This document shows positions 1 through 10,243 of a stretch of DNA of 64,000 nt, piece by piece; positions within the stretch are counted from its first letter, which is position 1, and each line of letters begins with the position of its first letter. Under the pieces are notes generated by a model, which saw only the letters and a list, made by a program, of their open reading frames with translations, made no database searches and was not told the origin of the DNA. A program made the position numbers and the translations under genes. Location of the stretch: positions 68,389 to 132,388 of the forward strand of contig CDMY01000290.1 of NCBI GenBank assembly GCA_001179505.1, given 5' to 3'. Source of the DNA: Vitrella brassicaformis (taxonomy: Eukaryota; Sar; Vitrellaceae).

Positions 1-2220
1 GCGCACCACCACAGAAATGTCGGCACCAGAGAAGCTGCGTACAAGGACGGACGTATGAATGCAATGCCGCAATACAGAATATATTGTCGGTGGATGTGTC
101 TGTACGTACGTGGCAATGTATGTCACTTACCCCTCAGTGCATTCGGCGAGTCGTTGGAAGTCTGCGTCATTGAGGCTGTTGGGCGTCTTGCCCACGTGAA
201 GCTCAAAAATCTGATGCACACACATAGATCGATAGGCCATACATGCGATGCGATCGATGGCTTATCTTCCACTTCCTGGGTCTGGTCTCATCGTCTCGTG
301 TGCACTGCACATTATATGAATGTATATGTGTGTCGTGTCCGTACCCTTTTCCTGGCCCTGACGTCTGGCAGTGGAATGTAAATGCGGCGCTCGAACCTTC
401 GCCGAATGGCCGCGTCCAGCTCCCACGGCACATTCTGCCACAGACACAGACACAGACACAGACCAGCGAACAGACAAACAGACACATCACATGCAGCCAG
501 GTTCAGGCAGACAAGCGACCCTTTCTGTGTGTGCGTACGGTGGCCCCGAGGACCAACACGCCATTGTCGTCCTTGCCGACACCTGATGCATCCATCGATA
601 ATGCATATCGAGATGTGCCGTTCATGTGTCAGTCAGCGTGTCGTGTCGGTGCTGTGGTGTCAGTCAGTCAGTCAGTCTGCTTGCCTTGCATTTGCACGAG
701 GAACTCAGTCTTGATGCGCCGCGATGACTCGCTCTCGCCGTCAGAACCACGACCTGCAGCGCACACCAAGACACAAAGAGATAGAGGCGCATGAATGAAA
801 TGGATGCGTACGCTTGCATGGTGAGCCCACTCCCCTGACCGCTGCACAGTGAGTCGACTTCGTCGATGAATATGATAGACGGCTTGGAGGCACGCGACAT
901 CTCAAACAAAGTGCGAACCAACCTGCAAACACGCGGTGCAGCATTGGTGGTCTGGTCGTTGCCGGCTTGTTGGCTCCTCGCGAATCTCATCTCACCGCTC
1001 GCTTTCGCCCTGCCACTTGCTGACGAGGTCAGAGGATGACACTGACAGACAGGCAGACAAACAGACACCACGCAGCGCACACACACGATGAGGCAGGCAA
1101 CCAATCGTGCGATCGATCGCTCGCTAAGGCACCCACCTGAGAAGAACTGTGCGGATGCCTCGGTGGCGCACGCTTTAGCCAAATAAGACTTGCCCGTGCC
1201 GGGAGGCTGCACACACATTCCAACACATATGCTATGCCACTCACCCAGTGGCCTGGCCATGTGTGTTCGTTGGTGCTTGTTTTGTGCTTACGCCATAGAG
1301 TAGAATTCCCTTCCAGGGTTTTCTGTTGCCCGTGAACAGCTGTGGGAACCTGGTGGGCAGGATGACGGCCTCCTGCAGCGACTCCTTGGCCGACTCCAGA
1401 CCTGATGCGATGCGATGCAGGATGGGATGGTGCGGACACATCCATCCATCCATTCATACAAATGTACGGCGGTGATCTATCTATCGATCGATTGATCGAC
1501 TTCCTTGGTTCCTACCAGCCACATCGTCCCACTTGACGTTCGGCTTCTCCGTCACAATCGCGCCTGACAGACAGACAGACAGACAGACACGCACAGAGGG
1601 ACGCAAACACAATCGATGCAAAAGATGACTGACGGCTGTGCTGCAGTGCACTCGCACGTACTTGTGAGTGCGTTCTTGAGTTTGTCCTTCTCTTCGGCGC
1701 CGTCCTTCTCACCGCTGAAGCCAAGCATGATCCACAGACAGACACAGCAGACAGGACAGGCACATCCATCTCTGGTGTATGTATGTATCTATCGCTGTGT
1801 GTGGATAACTTTGCTGGCTGCCACCGTCCGTACCCCTCCTTGTGGTCCTCCCCGCCAGCGGGCAGCGGTGGCTGTTTGTTTTCACTTTTGGCAGCCAGGT
1901 ACTCCTTGATCTTCTCGGCTCGGGTCACGTACTCCTCCATCTTCTTGTACAGACGCTGCTTCAGCACCTCGTTCGACTGATCTGTGTGGTGGCCATTCAC
2001 ACACACACACACACAGGCAAAGATCTCTCTGCAGTCTGTCTGTCTGTCACTCCTTGTTTGTGAGATGTCGTCTGTGGCGTTGATTACATTTGCATACGAG
2101 TGACCAGTTGTCGAGTGAGAGTTTGTACAGCTCGAGTGCCTCCTCGTACTGGCCATCCTTGTCCTTCTGAGCCGCACTCTGCGCCAGCTCTATCGCGCGA
2201 CGCAGACGCTCGTCCTCCAT
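1..2220 (-). CDS. VPS4: VPS4-type AAA ATPase (ESCRT-III disassembly), 3' end beyond window
   Basis: Thirteen exons can be read on the minus strand: 2220-2098, 1976-1834, 1714-1662, 1563-1516, 1401-1292, 1206-1137, 1041-996, 922-840, 753-685, 582-539, 434-345, 210-131 and 34-1. They join to 331 residues in frame. The start [18 protein letters not shown] opens an MIT domain (about residues 1-75, ending [14 protein letters not shown]). The AAA core shows Walker [13 protein letters not shown], Walker [10 protein letters not shown], the VPS4 motif [12 protein letters not shown], and arginine-finger region AIRRRF. The last codons, [11 protein letters not shown], match VPS4 just before the beta domain, so roughly the last 100 residues lie off the left edge. 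VPS4 remodels ESCRT-III polymers at endosomes and at cytokinesis. The intron after exon 9 starts with GC (684/683) rather than GT. The MIT helix 2-3 loop is shorter than in animals. Confidence 0.95.
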
Positions 2221-2478
2221 TGGGCCGCAGATGCTGCCGCTCTCTGTCTACGCCAATTTCCTCTCTGATGCAATCAACTCTCGCTCCTTCGAACTTCGGG
2301 ATTTGCGCGCTCAGGCTCGCAGAAGGGGGAGCGTTTTACGAGCGATCGGCAGCGCTGTGTCGTGGACAAAACGAGATGAATTCACTCGAAGGACTCATCC
2401 CAGGCACTGCTCGCCAGCCGCCTGTACCGCAGCAGAGAGATCTTCATCCATTGTCTGCCCTTCGCCTGATCTCTCGAC
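2221..2478. promoter_or_regulatory. Intergenic space between divergent VPS4 and VIPP1 start codons
   Basis: Only 258 bp separate the two ATGs, so both 5' UTRs and promoters must lie here. It contains GCGTTTTACG at 2331-2340, a decamer also found 101 bp before the ATG of the plastid DUF1350 gene (16676-16685). No TATA box is obvious. Promoter role is inferred from position only. Confidence 0.5.
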
Positions 2479-4041
2479 ATGATGCAGCTGACGACACTGG
2501 TTGCAGGTGCGCATGAGATGCCATCCCATGCATCACGCAGAAAAGAGCGTGGTTTGGTGAGTCATCCCTGTCCGGTCTGTCAGTTGTGGCCCTGGTGATC
2601 CAGACGTCGACTGTCGGTGCAGCGGAGGTGGCCTTCGTCGCTGTCCATGGGCCGCCACTCATGCGCACCCGAGCACAGCACCGCCTTGCGGGTCCGGCTG
2701 TGAGGAGGAGCCAGCCCATGCGTCAGGGGCCCGTCATGATAACAAGCGACAACTTCATCGACAGGGCGTTCAGGCTCGCCCGCAGTGTGATAGGTGGCAC
2801 CGACAGACTCTGCCTGCCGTTGCGCTTTGAGTTAACGTTGTCCCCCCCTGTGATAGGTGGCATTCTCCTACGCATCGAGGACCCAGAAAAGCTCATCGAA
2901 CAGGCCGTCACAGGTAGTCACAGGCACACGCAGTCCGTGGCGGATGCATCAGGGTGACTGACCGCCGTGTGTGGTGTGTCCATCCATCGTCAGACATGCA
3001 GAGTGACCTCGGCCGCATCAAGCAGAGTTATGCGGAGGTGACGTCGACCCAGCGGCGTGGCGAGCGGCAGCGGGAGGCTTTACTGGAGCAGGTGCAGGAG
3101 TGGGAGAGGCGAGCACAGCTCGCCGTCAGCAAGGTGGGTGCGTGTGGCTGCGCTTATGTACGCATCGATGTGCACACGCTAATCGTGTGTGTGTGTGTGT
3201 CTGGATGGCGCAGGGCCGTGATGACATGGCGAGGGAAGCACTGCAGCGCCGCGTTGTGTTGACGACAAAAGTGCAGGGTCTTGACGAGCAACTCCGAGTG
3301 AGTGATCAACGCCGATTTCTCACACAACAAACCACACTTTCCTTCCCGCGTCTTCTTTGCAGATCCAGAAGGAGGCGTTGTTGCAGCTTCGCTCTTCGAT
3401 GAGGACGCTGGAGGGCAAGATTCTGGAGGCCCGCAGCAAGAAGGAGCAGCTCATCGCCCGCGCCCGCACCGCCAAGACGGCTCAGCAGATCCAGGATATG
3501 CTGGGCGGCCTGGGTGCAGTTCCCACATCCCTGCAGGCGTTCGAGAGGATGCGAGAGCGCGTTGAGGCCCTCGAGGCCAAAGTGGAGGTATGCATGATCG
3601 CTGACTAACCTTAGCGTGCTTACCATACGAGAGTGTCTTTGTCTGTGCGTGCGTGTGTGTGTGTGTGTGCAGGTGAGTCGTCAGATGAGTGAGAATGCGG
3701 GCAGCCTCGAGGAGCAGTTCCTGTCGCTGGAGTTTGGGGGTGAGGTTGAGGAGGAGCTCTTGCGGCTTAAGCAGCAGCAGGGCATCATCGACACTACTCC
3801 CCAGGAGCGACAGATACCCATCCAACCGGTCGGTGTGCGGACGGACAGAGGCACGAAAGAGGGTCGGATCCTTCTGCGCGCAGCTCGAACAAACATTGTT
3901 TCTGTCATGTGTGTGTGACGCATGTCATTTCAGCTTCGCTTCTCGTCACCCGAGACAGTGGAGAGAGAACTGATTGAGTTGAAGCGCGCCAAGCCGCCTG
4001 CTGCTGAAGAGGAGCGAGCTCCCACCAGATACACGTCGTGA
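2479..4041 (+). CDS. VIPP1: VIPP1/IM30 (PspA family, ESCRT-III superfamily), plastid-targeted
   Basis: Eight exons (2479-2506, 2584-2793, 2857-2913, 2994-3133, 3214-3297, 3363-3587, 3673-3828, 3934-4041) give 335 residues. The N-terminus MMQLTTLVAVVALV is a signal peptide; it is followed by AEVAFVAVHG and an Arg-rich stretch, the bipartite leader expected for a complex plastid. The PspA/IM30 body follows: DNFIDRAFRLARS, then RIEDPEKLIEQAVTDMQSDL, a coiled coil with WERRAQLAVSKGRDDMAREA, and EAKSKK-like EARSKKEQLIARARTAKT. The C-terminal extension (VERELIELKRAK) follows a linker rich in Gln/Pro. VIPP1 maintains thylakoid membranes by forming ESCRT-III-like rings (family knowledge). The ATG chosen is the one giving the signal peptide. 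The 63-bp intron 2794-2856 is in frame and bounded by 14-bp direct repeats. Confidence 0.93.
2786..2862 (+). repeat. 14-bp direct repeat flanking intron 2 of VIPP1
   Basis: TGTGATAGGTGGCA occurs at 2786-2799 and 2849-2862, exactly 63 bp apart. Splicing G|GT...TAG|G at equivalent points in the two copies removes one copy plus the spacer and keeps the PspA frame (SVIGG-ILLRIEDPEK). The spacer is also open in frame, so retention would insert 21 residues. Confidence 0.85.
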
Positions 4042-4928
4042 CCTGACGACAAGACACACACACACACAAACACACACACCGTGCTCCAGGACGGCCCTTC
4101 CGTGAAGGCGGCATTCGCGATGCGCAAGAGGGACAAACATACACACGTGGCGGCTGAGGATGTAGGCTTGCTGCCATTTCTGCCACTCATGTATTTTCTG
4201 GTCATTGATCCTTCCGCGTGCTGACTGTAATCCGTTTGTGTGGATGTATGTTCGTATGTTGGTATGTGTGGGTGTGTTTTTTCGGCCCATGTATGTATGT
4301 ATGTATGGTGTGTGTGTGGCGTCCACCGCGGACTTGAGGCAGATAAGTACTGCTGTGCATAGGATAGCATAGCAGAGGATAGCATAGCAGAGGGGGAGAG
4401 GAGAGGAGACCACGTGTCTGTCCGTTTGAATCAGTCAGCTGCCATGGGATTGATCAATACGATCGATATGCACACACACCCCTACACACAAGTGGACACC
4501 AAAACGGCCGACACTCACTCGGGTAAGTCTATACGCACCCGCACACACGAGCCACGTACTGACACAAAACACGCACGAGTCACGAGCAGTGGATGACCGA
4601 TCGCTCAGGGCTGCCTACCCACTCCTACACACCATGCAGAGACACTGACAGAGAGAGATAGCTAGACATCAAGAAAGAGGAGGGAGGCTCGCTAGCATTG
4701 AGACAGGTCAAACCACACCGCCCGCAAACACCGGCACGCCGCAGCCACCAGTCAGTGTGTCGGGTATGCAATCGATCAGTCAGTCAGTCAGTCAGTCAGC
4801 ACGAGGAGCACCTACCTGGCAATCCATTCATCAGTCGAGTCGTCCAATCCACACATCCAATCCACCATTCGAGAGCCCTGAGGTGCTTTGACCTCAGCGC
4901 CACAAACACCCACCCATCCGTCCACCAT
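4042..4928. other. Intergenic, no gene seen (convergent 3' ends)
   Basis: This 887-bp stretch separates the 3' ends of VIPP1 (+) and the repeat-containing secreted protein (-). It holds CA/TG-rich simple sequence, ATGT runs near 4250-4310, a tandem ATAGCATAGCAGAGG at 4364-4391, and CAGT repeats at 4780-4800. Open frames here lack splice-consistent continuation or any family resemblance. Confidence 0.7.
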
Positions 4929-5927
4929 CTAGTCCTCCGCCGCGGCGGCCACCGCCAGGATGTCCTCGTCCAACTCCACCTGCTCCTTGTCCAGCGCATC
5001 AGGCAGGAACGCGTTGATGATATCAATCAGGTTCTCCTCGAACGAGAAGATCAGCAAGTCCAGCGCCGTCTCGCCAATGTCAATGTGCTTCTGCGTCTGC
5101 TCCGTGAGGAACGACGCCACATTCTCGGGCGCCCACGCGTTGGCGATGATGCCGACTGGGCCGGGGCCGGGCTGGATGGGGACCAGCTCCTTGAACTTTG
5201 CCCTGTCCTGGGGGATGAGGGTCTCGTTGATGGCCTTGACAAAATTATCGATGGGGAACTTGCTGAGAGGCTTGATGTCCACGCCATACACAGGGGACAC
5301 TTTGTCATCGCCATCCTCGTTGGGGAACTTCTCGGCGAGGTCCTCGGTGAGCTTCTCGAGGCGGTAGTTGTTGAGGTTGACCAGCTCCAGCCCCGCCGAC
5401 ACCGTGCCAGCCGTGTCGCTCACATGCTCCAATGCGCTGTCGATGATCTTCTCGGGGTGCAGTGACTCAAGCGTCTTGTCCACTGCCGCACCGACAGCCT
5501 TCGTGGCGACAACATCGACAGCCCCAAGAGCGCCCTTAGCAACGTCGCCGGCGGCGGCGACCTTGCCAGCCGTGTCGCTCACATGCTCCAATGCGCCGTC
5601 GATGATCTTCTCGGGGTGCAGTGACTCAAGCGTCTTGTCCACTGCCGCACCGACAGCCTTCGTGGCGACAACATCGACAGCCCCAAGAGCGCCCTTAGCA
5701 ACGTCGCCGGCGGCGGCGACCTTGCCAGCCGTGTCGCTCACATGCTCCAATGCGCCGTCGATGACCTTCTCGGGGTTCAGTGACTTAAGCGTGGTGTCCA
5801 CTGCCGCACCGACAGTGGCGACACCATCGACAGCCTTGCCGGCGGCATCGAGGAAGTCAGCGACCTCACATTGCGCCACCAGCAAGGCACTGGCGACGAC
5901 GAGCAGCGTCAGCGCCGCACGGGCCAT
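4929..5927 (-). CDS. Secreted protein with three 53-residue repeats
   Basis: This is a single exon of 332 residues. MARAALTLLVVASALLVAQC is a clear signal peptide, so the protein enters the secretory pathway. Residues about 35-190 are three tandem 53-residue units with the pattern VGAAVDKTLESLHPEKIIDG-ALEHVSDTAGKVAAAGDVAK-GALGAVDVVATKA; two are identical and the first and last diverge slightly (LNPEKV, DSALEH). They look amphipathic-helical. The C-terminal half (NNYRLEKLTEDLAEKFPNED, then FVKAINETLIPQDRAKFKEL) is a unique globular region ending in an Ala/acid tail AVAAAAED. One N-glycosylation site (NET) is visible. I do not recognise the family. It has no introns, unlike almost all its neighbours. 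Confidence 0.88.
   Translation of the reverse strand: MARAALTLLVVASALLVAQCEVADFLDAAGKAVDGVATVGAAVDTTLKSLNPEKVIDGALEHVSDTAGKVAAAGDVAKGALGAVDVVATKAVGAAVDKTLESLHPEKIIDGALEHVSDTAGKVAAAGDVAKGALGAVDVVATKAVGAAVDKTLESLHPEKIIDSALEHVSDTAGTVSAGLELVNLNNYRLEKLTEDLAEKFPNEDGDDKVSPVYGVDIKPLSKFPIDNFVKAINETLIPQDRAKFKELVPIQPGPGPVGIIANAWAPENVASFLTEQTQKHIDIGETALDLLIFSFEENLIDIINAFLPDALDKEQVELDEDILAVAAAAED
5412..5850 (-). repeat. 159-bp coding tandem repeat, about 2.7 copies
   Basis: The string GTGTCGCTCACATGCTCCAA recurs at 5412, 5571 and 5730 (period 159 bp = 53 codons). Copies two and three are almost identical over their full length, synonymous positions included, which indicates recent amplification or gene conversion. 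Confidence 0.9.
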
Positions 5928-6238
5928 CGCTGAAGAAAGAGATAAATGAATCGATGTGGCGAAGTCGGCGCAGGAGGGGAAGGCTCGCGCTCCTGCGGCG
6001 TCAGGGATGGTCAACAACGTCGTCTTCCTGGCGTTTTGCCGCCTTCCGAAACCCAGCACTGTAGCCCGTACGGGTTTACAAATTTACACATCCCTTCTCA
6101 TTCTGGCACACGTCTCACCCACGCTCTCCCAAGAGAGGGATCAAGCGCAGGAAGGGAGAGGCCGTGGTTTTGCGTGGAGGCGACAAAGTGCCCCTGGCTT
6201 GCCTCTCACTGAGGCTCTTCAGTGTGTGTGTGTCAGTG
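5928..6238. promoter_or_regulatory. Shared upstream region of two divergent secreted-protein genes
   Basis: These 311 bp lie between the start codons at 5927 (-) and 6239 (+), both of which begin signal peptides. No convincing core promoter element was recognised; GCCTTCCGAAACCCAGCACTG at 6041-6061 is a remote resemblance only to the CAGCGGTTTCAGG element seen elsewhere. Confidence 0.35.
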
Positions 6239-7734
6239 ATGATGAGAGCGGCAGCGTTGATCTGTGCGTGCCTCGTGTCGTCATGCTGGGCACAGCTCCT
6301 CCCGAGAGGCCGGGCTGGGGAGGGTATCCTGGGAGGCCAGAAACGCATCAAAGAGTCCCGGTACGTGTCACTGCCATGCCGCGCATTACTCCCTCTTGGC
6401 TGCATGAGCTGCTGTCCATCTGTCTGTGTGTGCAGGAAGGTTGATATGGCCAAGTGGGGCATGCCAGGAGTGAAGATCGGCATCGACGAGATGATCAAGA
6501 ACGGGCCCACCTTCAACAAGCTCAAGGAGATAGCGGAGCTGCCATCGGACCAGATGTTCGACGCCCTCGCGTCGGAAAGGGGGCAGCGGCTGGTGAGCAG
6601 CCTGTTCGAAAACCTGAGGCCACAGACGGCTGGCGACATCGTCTCGCAGCTCCTCACTCAGACCACACCCGAACAGGCCGAGCAGGTCAGTCAGGCAGGG
6701 CCCTCAGCTGTTGTTTGGGTGCGGCATTTATCCACTGGCTGTGCGCGTGTGCAGATGGTTGAGACGGTGATGGAGAAGCTGGAAGACGAGGAGACGCCCC
6801 AGATGCTGGAGGAGCTCGTCGACAGACTCAACGAGGAACAACTGCAGGACATTGTCGCCACTTTCGTCGAACGGGTGAGTGAGCTCACGGCAAGCACGCA
6901 TCACAGTGCGGCCATCACCCCCCTGTTGTGGCGTTCCGTCAGGTCCCGTCAGAGCCTATAGCCGAGTTCGCCAAGGCGTTGGCATCCATTGATGAGGAGA
7001 AGATCGAGAAGGTCAGTCAGCACGAGCCAGCCAGGGAACACGCATCCTCACCGCATTCGTCACCTCTGTGTGCGCCAATGTGTCGTGTCTGCAGAGCGGT
7101 TTGGATCCCGAGAAGCTGAGGCCCATCTTGGCCAAGCTCCTCGACAGTATCGATGATGAAGACTACAACAAGCTCGCCGGCGCCATCGAGGAGGCCCTCC
7201 CCCCATCCAACCTTGGGGGCGTCCTGGCGGCCACTCTCCCCTCTCTTCAGACCAACTCACTCCTCTTCGAGCGCACTCTGCGCACCATCTTCTCCGCAGA
7301 GGACACACTCGAGCGGTCGGCACCCGCCACGGCTGACGCGGATGAGAGCAAGAATCCGCTAGAGAGGACTCGCAAGATCCTGGAGGAGACGCTGCTGCAG
7401 GCACCGAGCAGCACGGGCAACAAAGTCGTCGCCTTCATCCTTGAGGACTCGAAGCTCGACGCCTTTGCGACACCAGCAGAACGTGAAGAGTTTGTCAAGT
7501 GAGCCAAGAGAGGGAAGAGTGGGGACACAAAAACCGGACTGCACTGATGAGAGCCGTTGTGTGTGTCGCAGGGGGCTGATCGATGACATCCAGACGAAGA
7601 ACAAGACGCTGGCTGGCGAGCTGCGGGAGCTCCTGGACGAGGAGGACACAGACGGCAAGACAGCCAGCATTTTGAGCAAAACGAACAGCACCACGAGCGC
7701 CAGCAACAGCACGGCAAAGGACGAGAAGCGGTAG
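6239..7734 (+). CDS. Secreted helix-rich protein, unrecognised
   Basis: Six exons (6239-6360, 6436-6685, 6755-6874, 6943-7011, 7095-7498, 7572-7734) give 375 residues. MMRAAALICACLVSSCWAQ is a signal peptide. The rest is acidic and predicted helical with repeated short patterns such as LDPEKLRPILAKLLDSIDDE, EELVDRLNEEQLQDIVATF and EPIAEFAKALASIDEEKIEK, each about one exon long, so the protein may consist of degenerate helical hairpin repeats. The C-terminus is Thr/Ser/Asn-rich (SKTNSTTSASNSTAKDEKR) with several N-glycosylation sequons (NKT, NST). No transmembrane segment or catalytic motif is apparent. The first of two adjacent ATGs was taken. Function unknown. Confidence 0.87.
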
Positions 7735-7860
7735 CCGAGAAATGCGAAGAGTGTGGGTATCGTACTGGCATGTGTGTGTATGTATGGGATGCATACAATG
7801 AATGCATCGACTGATATAATGAGGCAGTCAGGCCTATAGGCCTCCCGGCCCAGAGATGAG

Positions 7861-7927
7861 ATCCTTCCCTTCCCTCTCCCTTCCCTCTCCCTTCCCTCTC
7901 CCTTCCCTCTCCCTCCCCTCCCCTCCC
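7861..7927 (+). repeat. CCCTTCCCTCT pyrimidine-strand minisatellite
   Basis: About five copies of a 12-13-bp CCTTCCCTCTCC unit followed by CCCCTCC runs, a homopyrimidine tract in the 3' region of the secreted protein gene. Such tracts can adopt triplex structure; no function is implied. Confidence 0.85.
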
Positions 7928-8865
7928 CCGCTTCATGTCTGCCTCCCCCTGTGAGGGAGTGTGTGTCTCTTGACAGGCAGGGCCGGTTTTACGTGACGTA
8001 CGTGAGCGTTTGTTGATGGGACACATGAGAGTATGTATGTAATCTGCGTCCATGTGTCGTGTCAAGGTCTGTGTATATTTGCTAGCCTGTTTTGGATGGG
8101 AATAAGAGTAGGAGGGAGGGAGGGGTGGTTGATGGGGTGGGTGGTGGAGAGAGAGATGGATGCGCCGGCCCCCAAAGTGGGAGCTAGGTAGAGCATAGCA
8201 CACATTCGATCATTCAGGGCGCATCGACTAAATACTAGGCGTCTATCATTGTGAGGGGATGGCATATGAGTGGGTCCCATGGTGTGTCTTCGTGTGTGTA
8301 CGGATGTATGTATGTGATTGAGTGGGTGTCTTGAGCTGAGCTCGTGTGGATTCCGAATGAATGGACACGACACGTTGCATATATTTTTGTGGATGGATGC
8401 TCATTCGTGTTCATAGCAACAAGAAGCCTTCCTGTCGCTTTCATAGCCATGCACACGTCTGTTGTCCCTAGGCTGCTGCGACATAGCTGCCTACATGTGT
8501 GTGTGTGCTGCCGTGGCCACATCATCACCACACGCACCAACATCTCCAAGCTCGCTAAGTGTGATCGAACTCAAAAGCTGCCCTTGCGGCGTACGAACCG
8601 AGCGGTTCGGATAGGGGACGACGGGCTGATACGCTGGAAAGTTCGGGCAAGAGCGCGTATGCCTGGTGGGCCACAGATTGCTGGGAGAGCGCTCATGCCC
8701 CTCCTCCCGAAGCTGCTCCTCCCATATGAGCCGCAGAGCATAGGCGTCGGCAAGCGGCGCTGGATGCACAATACATGTGAATCGTGGGCAAACGACACAC
8801 CTTGGGTTCCTTGTCCTTGTAGCACACGAGGACGTCCGTGTAGCCATCAACGTCTTCGGGAGGAA

Positions 8866-9004
8866 GAGGGCCCTCTCCACTCGGGCGGGAAACCACGTGG
8901 CGGGCATGGCACGGGGCATTGGCGGTGAAAGGCAGGAGTGCAGCGAAACGTCGCCTCTGCGCCTTTCGATTTTCACGTGAAGCCCTCCCACATCAGCGAG
9001 GCCA
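8866..9004. repeat. Duplicated segment, copy 1
   Basis: It shares GAAAGGCAGGAG, GGGCCCTCTCCACTCGGGCG and TTTCGATTTTCACGTGAAGC with the copy at 9585-9706. Copy 1 has about 25 extra bases (TGCAGCGAAACGTCGCCTCTG...) after GGCAGGAG. On the minus strand both copies read VASL(M/K)WEGFT followed by a stop, and in another frame GGLHVKIE...FPARVERAL, so coding origin is possible. Confidence 0.75.
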
Positions 9005-9584
9005 CTGCAGACAATGTAGATGCCGGACAGCCCGCACATCGGGGGCGGTGCTGGTATGGACAGGCGGAGCGGCCTGGCCGTCCATGGAGTGGAATGAACG
9101 ATCAACAAAGTAACTGAAGCGATGGCAACAGCCACCACAACGACAGCAACCGCTACACCTACACCAACGCCGCACACAGCACACACACAGCACAGCACCG
9201 CAGAGCACAACACGTGAGTGAATGCTTATGTGAATGTGTGTTACCTCAGATGATACCTACTGCGTTCGATGGTCTCAATCGTGCTGTACAAAGAGGCCGG
9301 CGGCTGAAAAGTATGCGTGTGTGATGCGGTCATGTGTCGTAGGTCACCGTGTAGCACATTGAGTGGGCTCTCTCGTGGGGCCGGAAGCAGCTGGGCGGAG
9401 CTGCAGTTGTCGCGAAAACACGGGTCAGTGAAATCTGGACACACGGAACAGGGAAATCAGTGTACGGTGACAGCCACCATGAAGCCTGGCTGGTTCGCCG
9501 ACTATGACGTGGAGTTCATGGACGTGGACGGGTGGCTGTACATGCCATGCCATGTGGACATTGCTTGACGCGATATGAGCAGGG

Positions 9585-9706
9585 AAAGGGCCCTCTCCAC
9601 TCGGGCGGGGAAACCATGTGGCGGGCATTGGTCGGGGTCAAACACGTCACGGTGAAAGGCAGGAGTTTCGATTTTCACGTGAAGCCCTCCCACTTCAGCG
9701 AGGCTA
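9585..9706. repeat. Duplicated segment, copy 2
   Basis: Direct-orientation copy of 8866-9004, without the ~25-bp insertion and with a ~12-bp difference after the GGCGGGCAT string. Sequence outside the pair is not obviously similar, so the duplication unit is short. Confidence 0.75.
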
Positions 9707-10243
9707 CCATACTTAGACGCTGCGGCTCTGCAGCCTGCTGCACCGTCCTTTGTTGTCGCTCATTGTCGTCGCTCACCAAGAGCTGCAAAGAGGAAAACCA
9801 AGCATAAGATACACCGGATGAATTGCATGATTGAGGGTTGGTCGATTGACTGCCTGTCGTTGCGCATCTACTGAAACAGGAGTGTGTACGAGCACATCTC
9901 GCTCTTCTCTCCGTCTTCTCCCGCCTTCTCTCGCTTGTTGAAACATGATGATGATGAGCCACTCACTGGCCAATCTGCACAATACTTAGAGGCAGGAGCG
10001 AAAGCTGCAAATTGTTCAGCAGCAGATTTTCATCTCGAGGTGCGAGCTGCTATTCGGCCCACTGTAACGACGCATTTTTCCGCTCTCTCCCGTCTTCGAA
10101 GGACAGCCCCTGAAACAGCTTCCGAGGAGCAGGAGCAAGTCCGACGGAGAGACTGTTCTGCGGCGCGGCGTGAGTTGTGATTCTCACCCTCTTCTCGGGG
10201 TGAAGGTGCGTTGAGGAGAGGCAGGTGGCGGCATCGTCTCAGA

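Larger units (their letters stand above)
7735..10243. other. 2.5-kb region without a secure gene
   Basis: The left part is simple sequence (CCCTTCC repeats 7861-7925; TGTATG runs). The minus strand has a 240-codon open frame (9213-8491) starting with a low-complexity MLCSAVLCCVCAVCGVGVG, and the plus strand has competing frames, but none shows family resemblance or a coherent splice pattern. The right part carries two copies of a ~130-bp segment (listed separately). A diverged or dead gene on the minus strand cannot be excluded. Confidence 0.5.

Noticed and set aside
4698-5465. Plus-strand open frame of 255 codons
   Set aside because: It overlaps the antisense of the secreted repeat protein, has no signal or family similarity and mirrors its codon bias.
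10103-10125. Fourth copy of the CAGCGGTTTCAGG element on the minus strand
   Set aside because: Only GTTTCAGGGGCTG-like similarity is present and no minus-strand gene is supported beside it.
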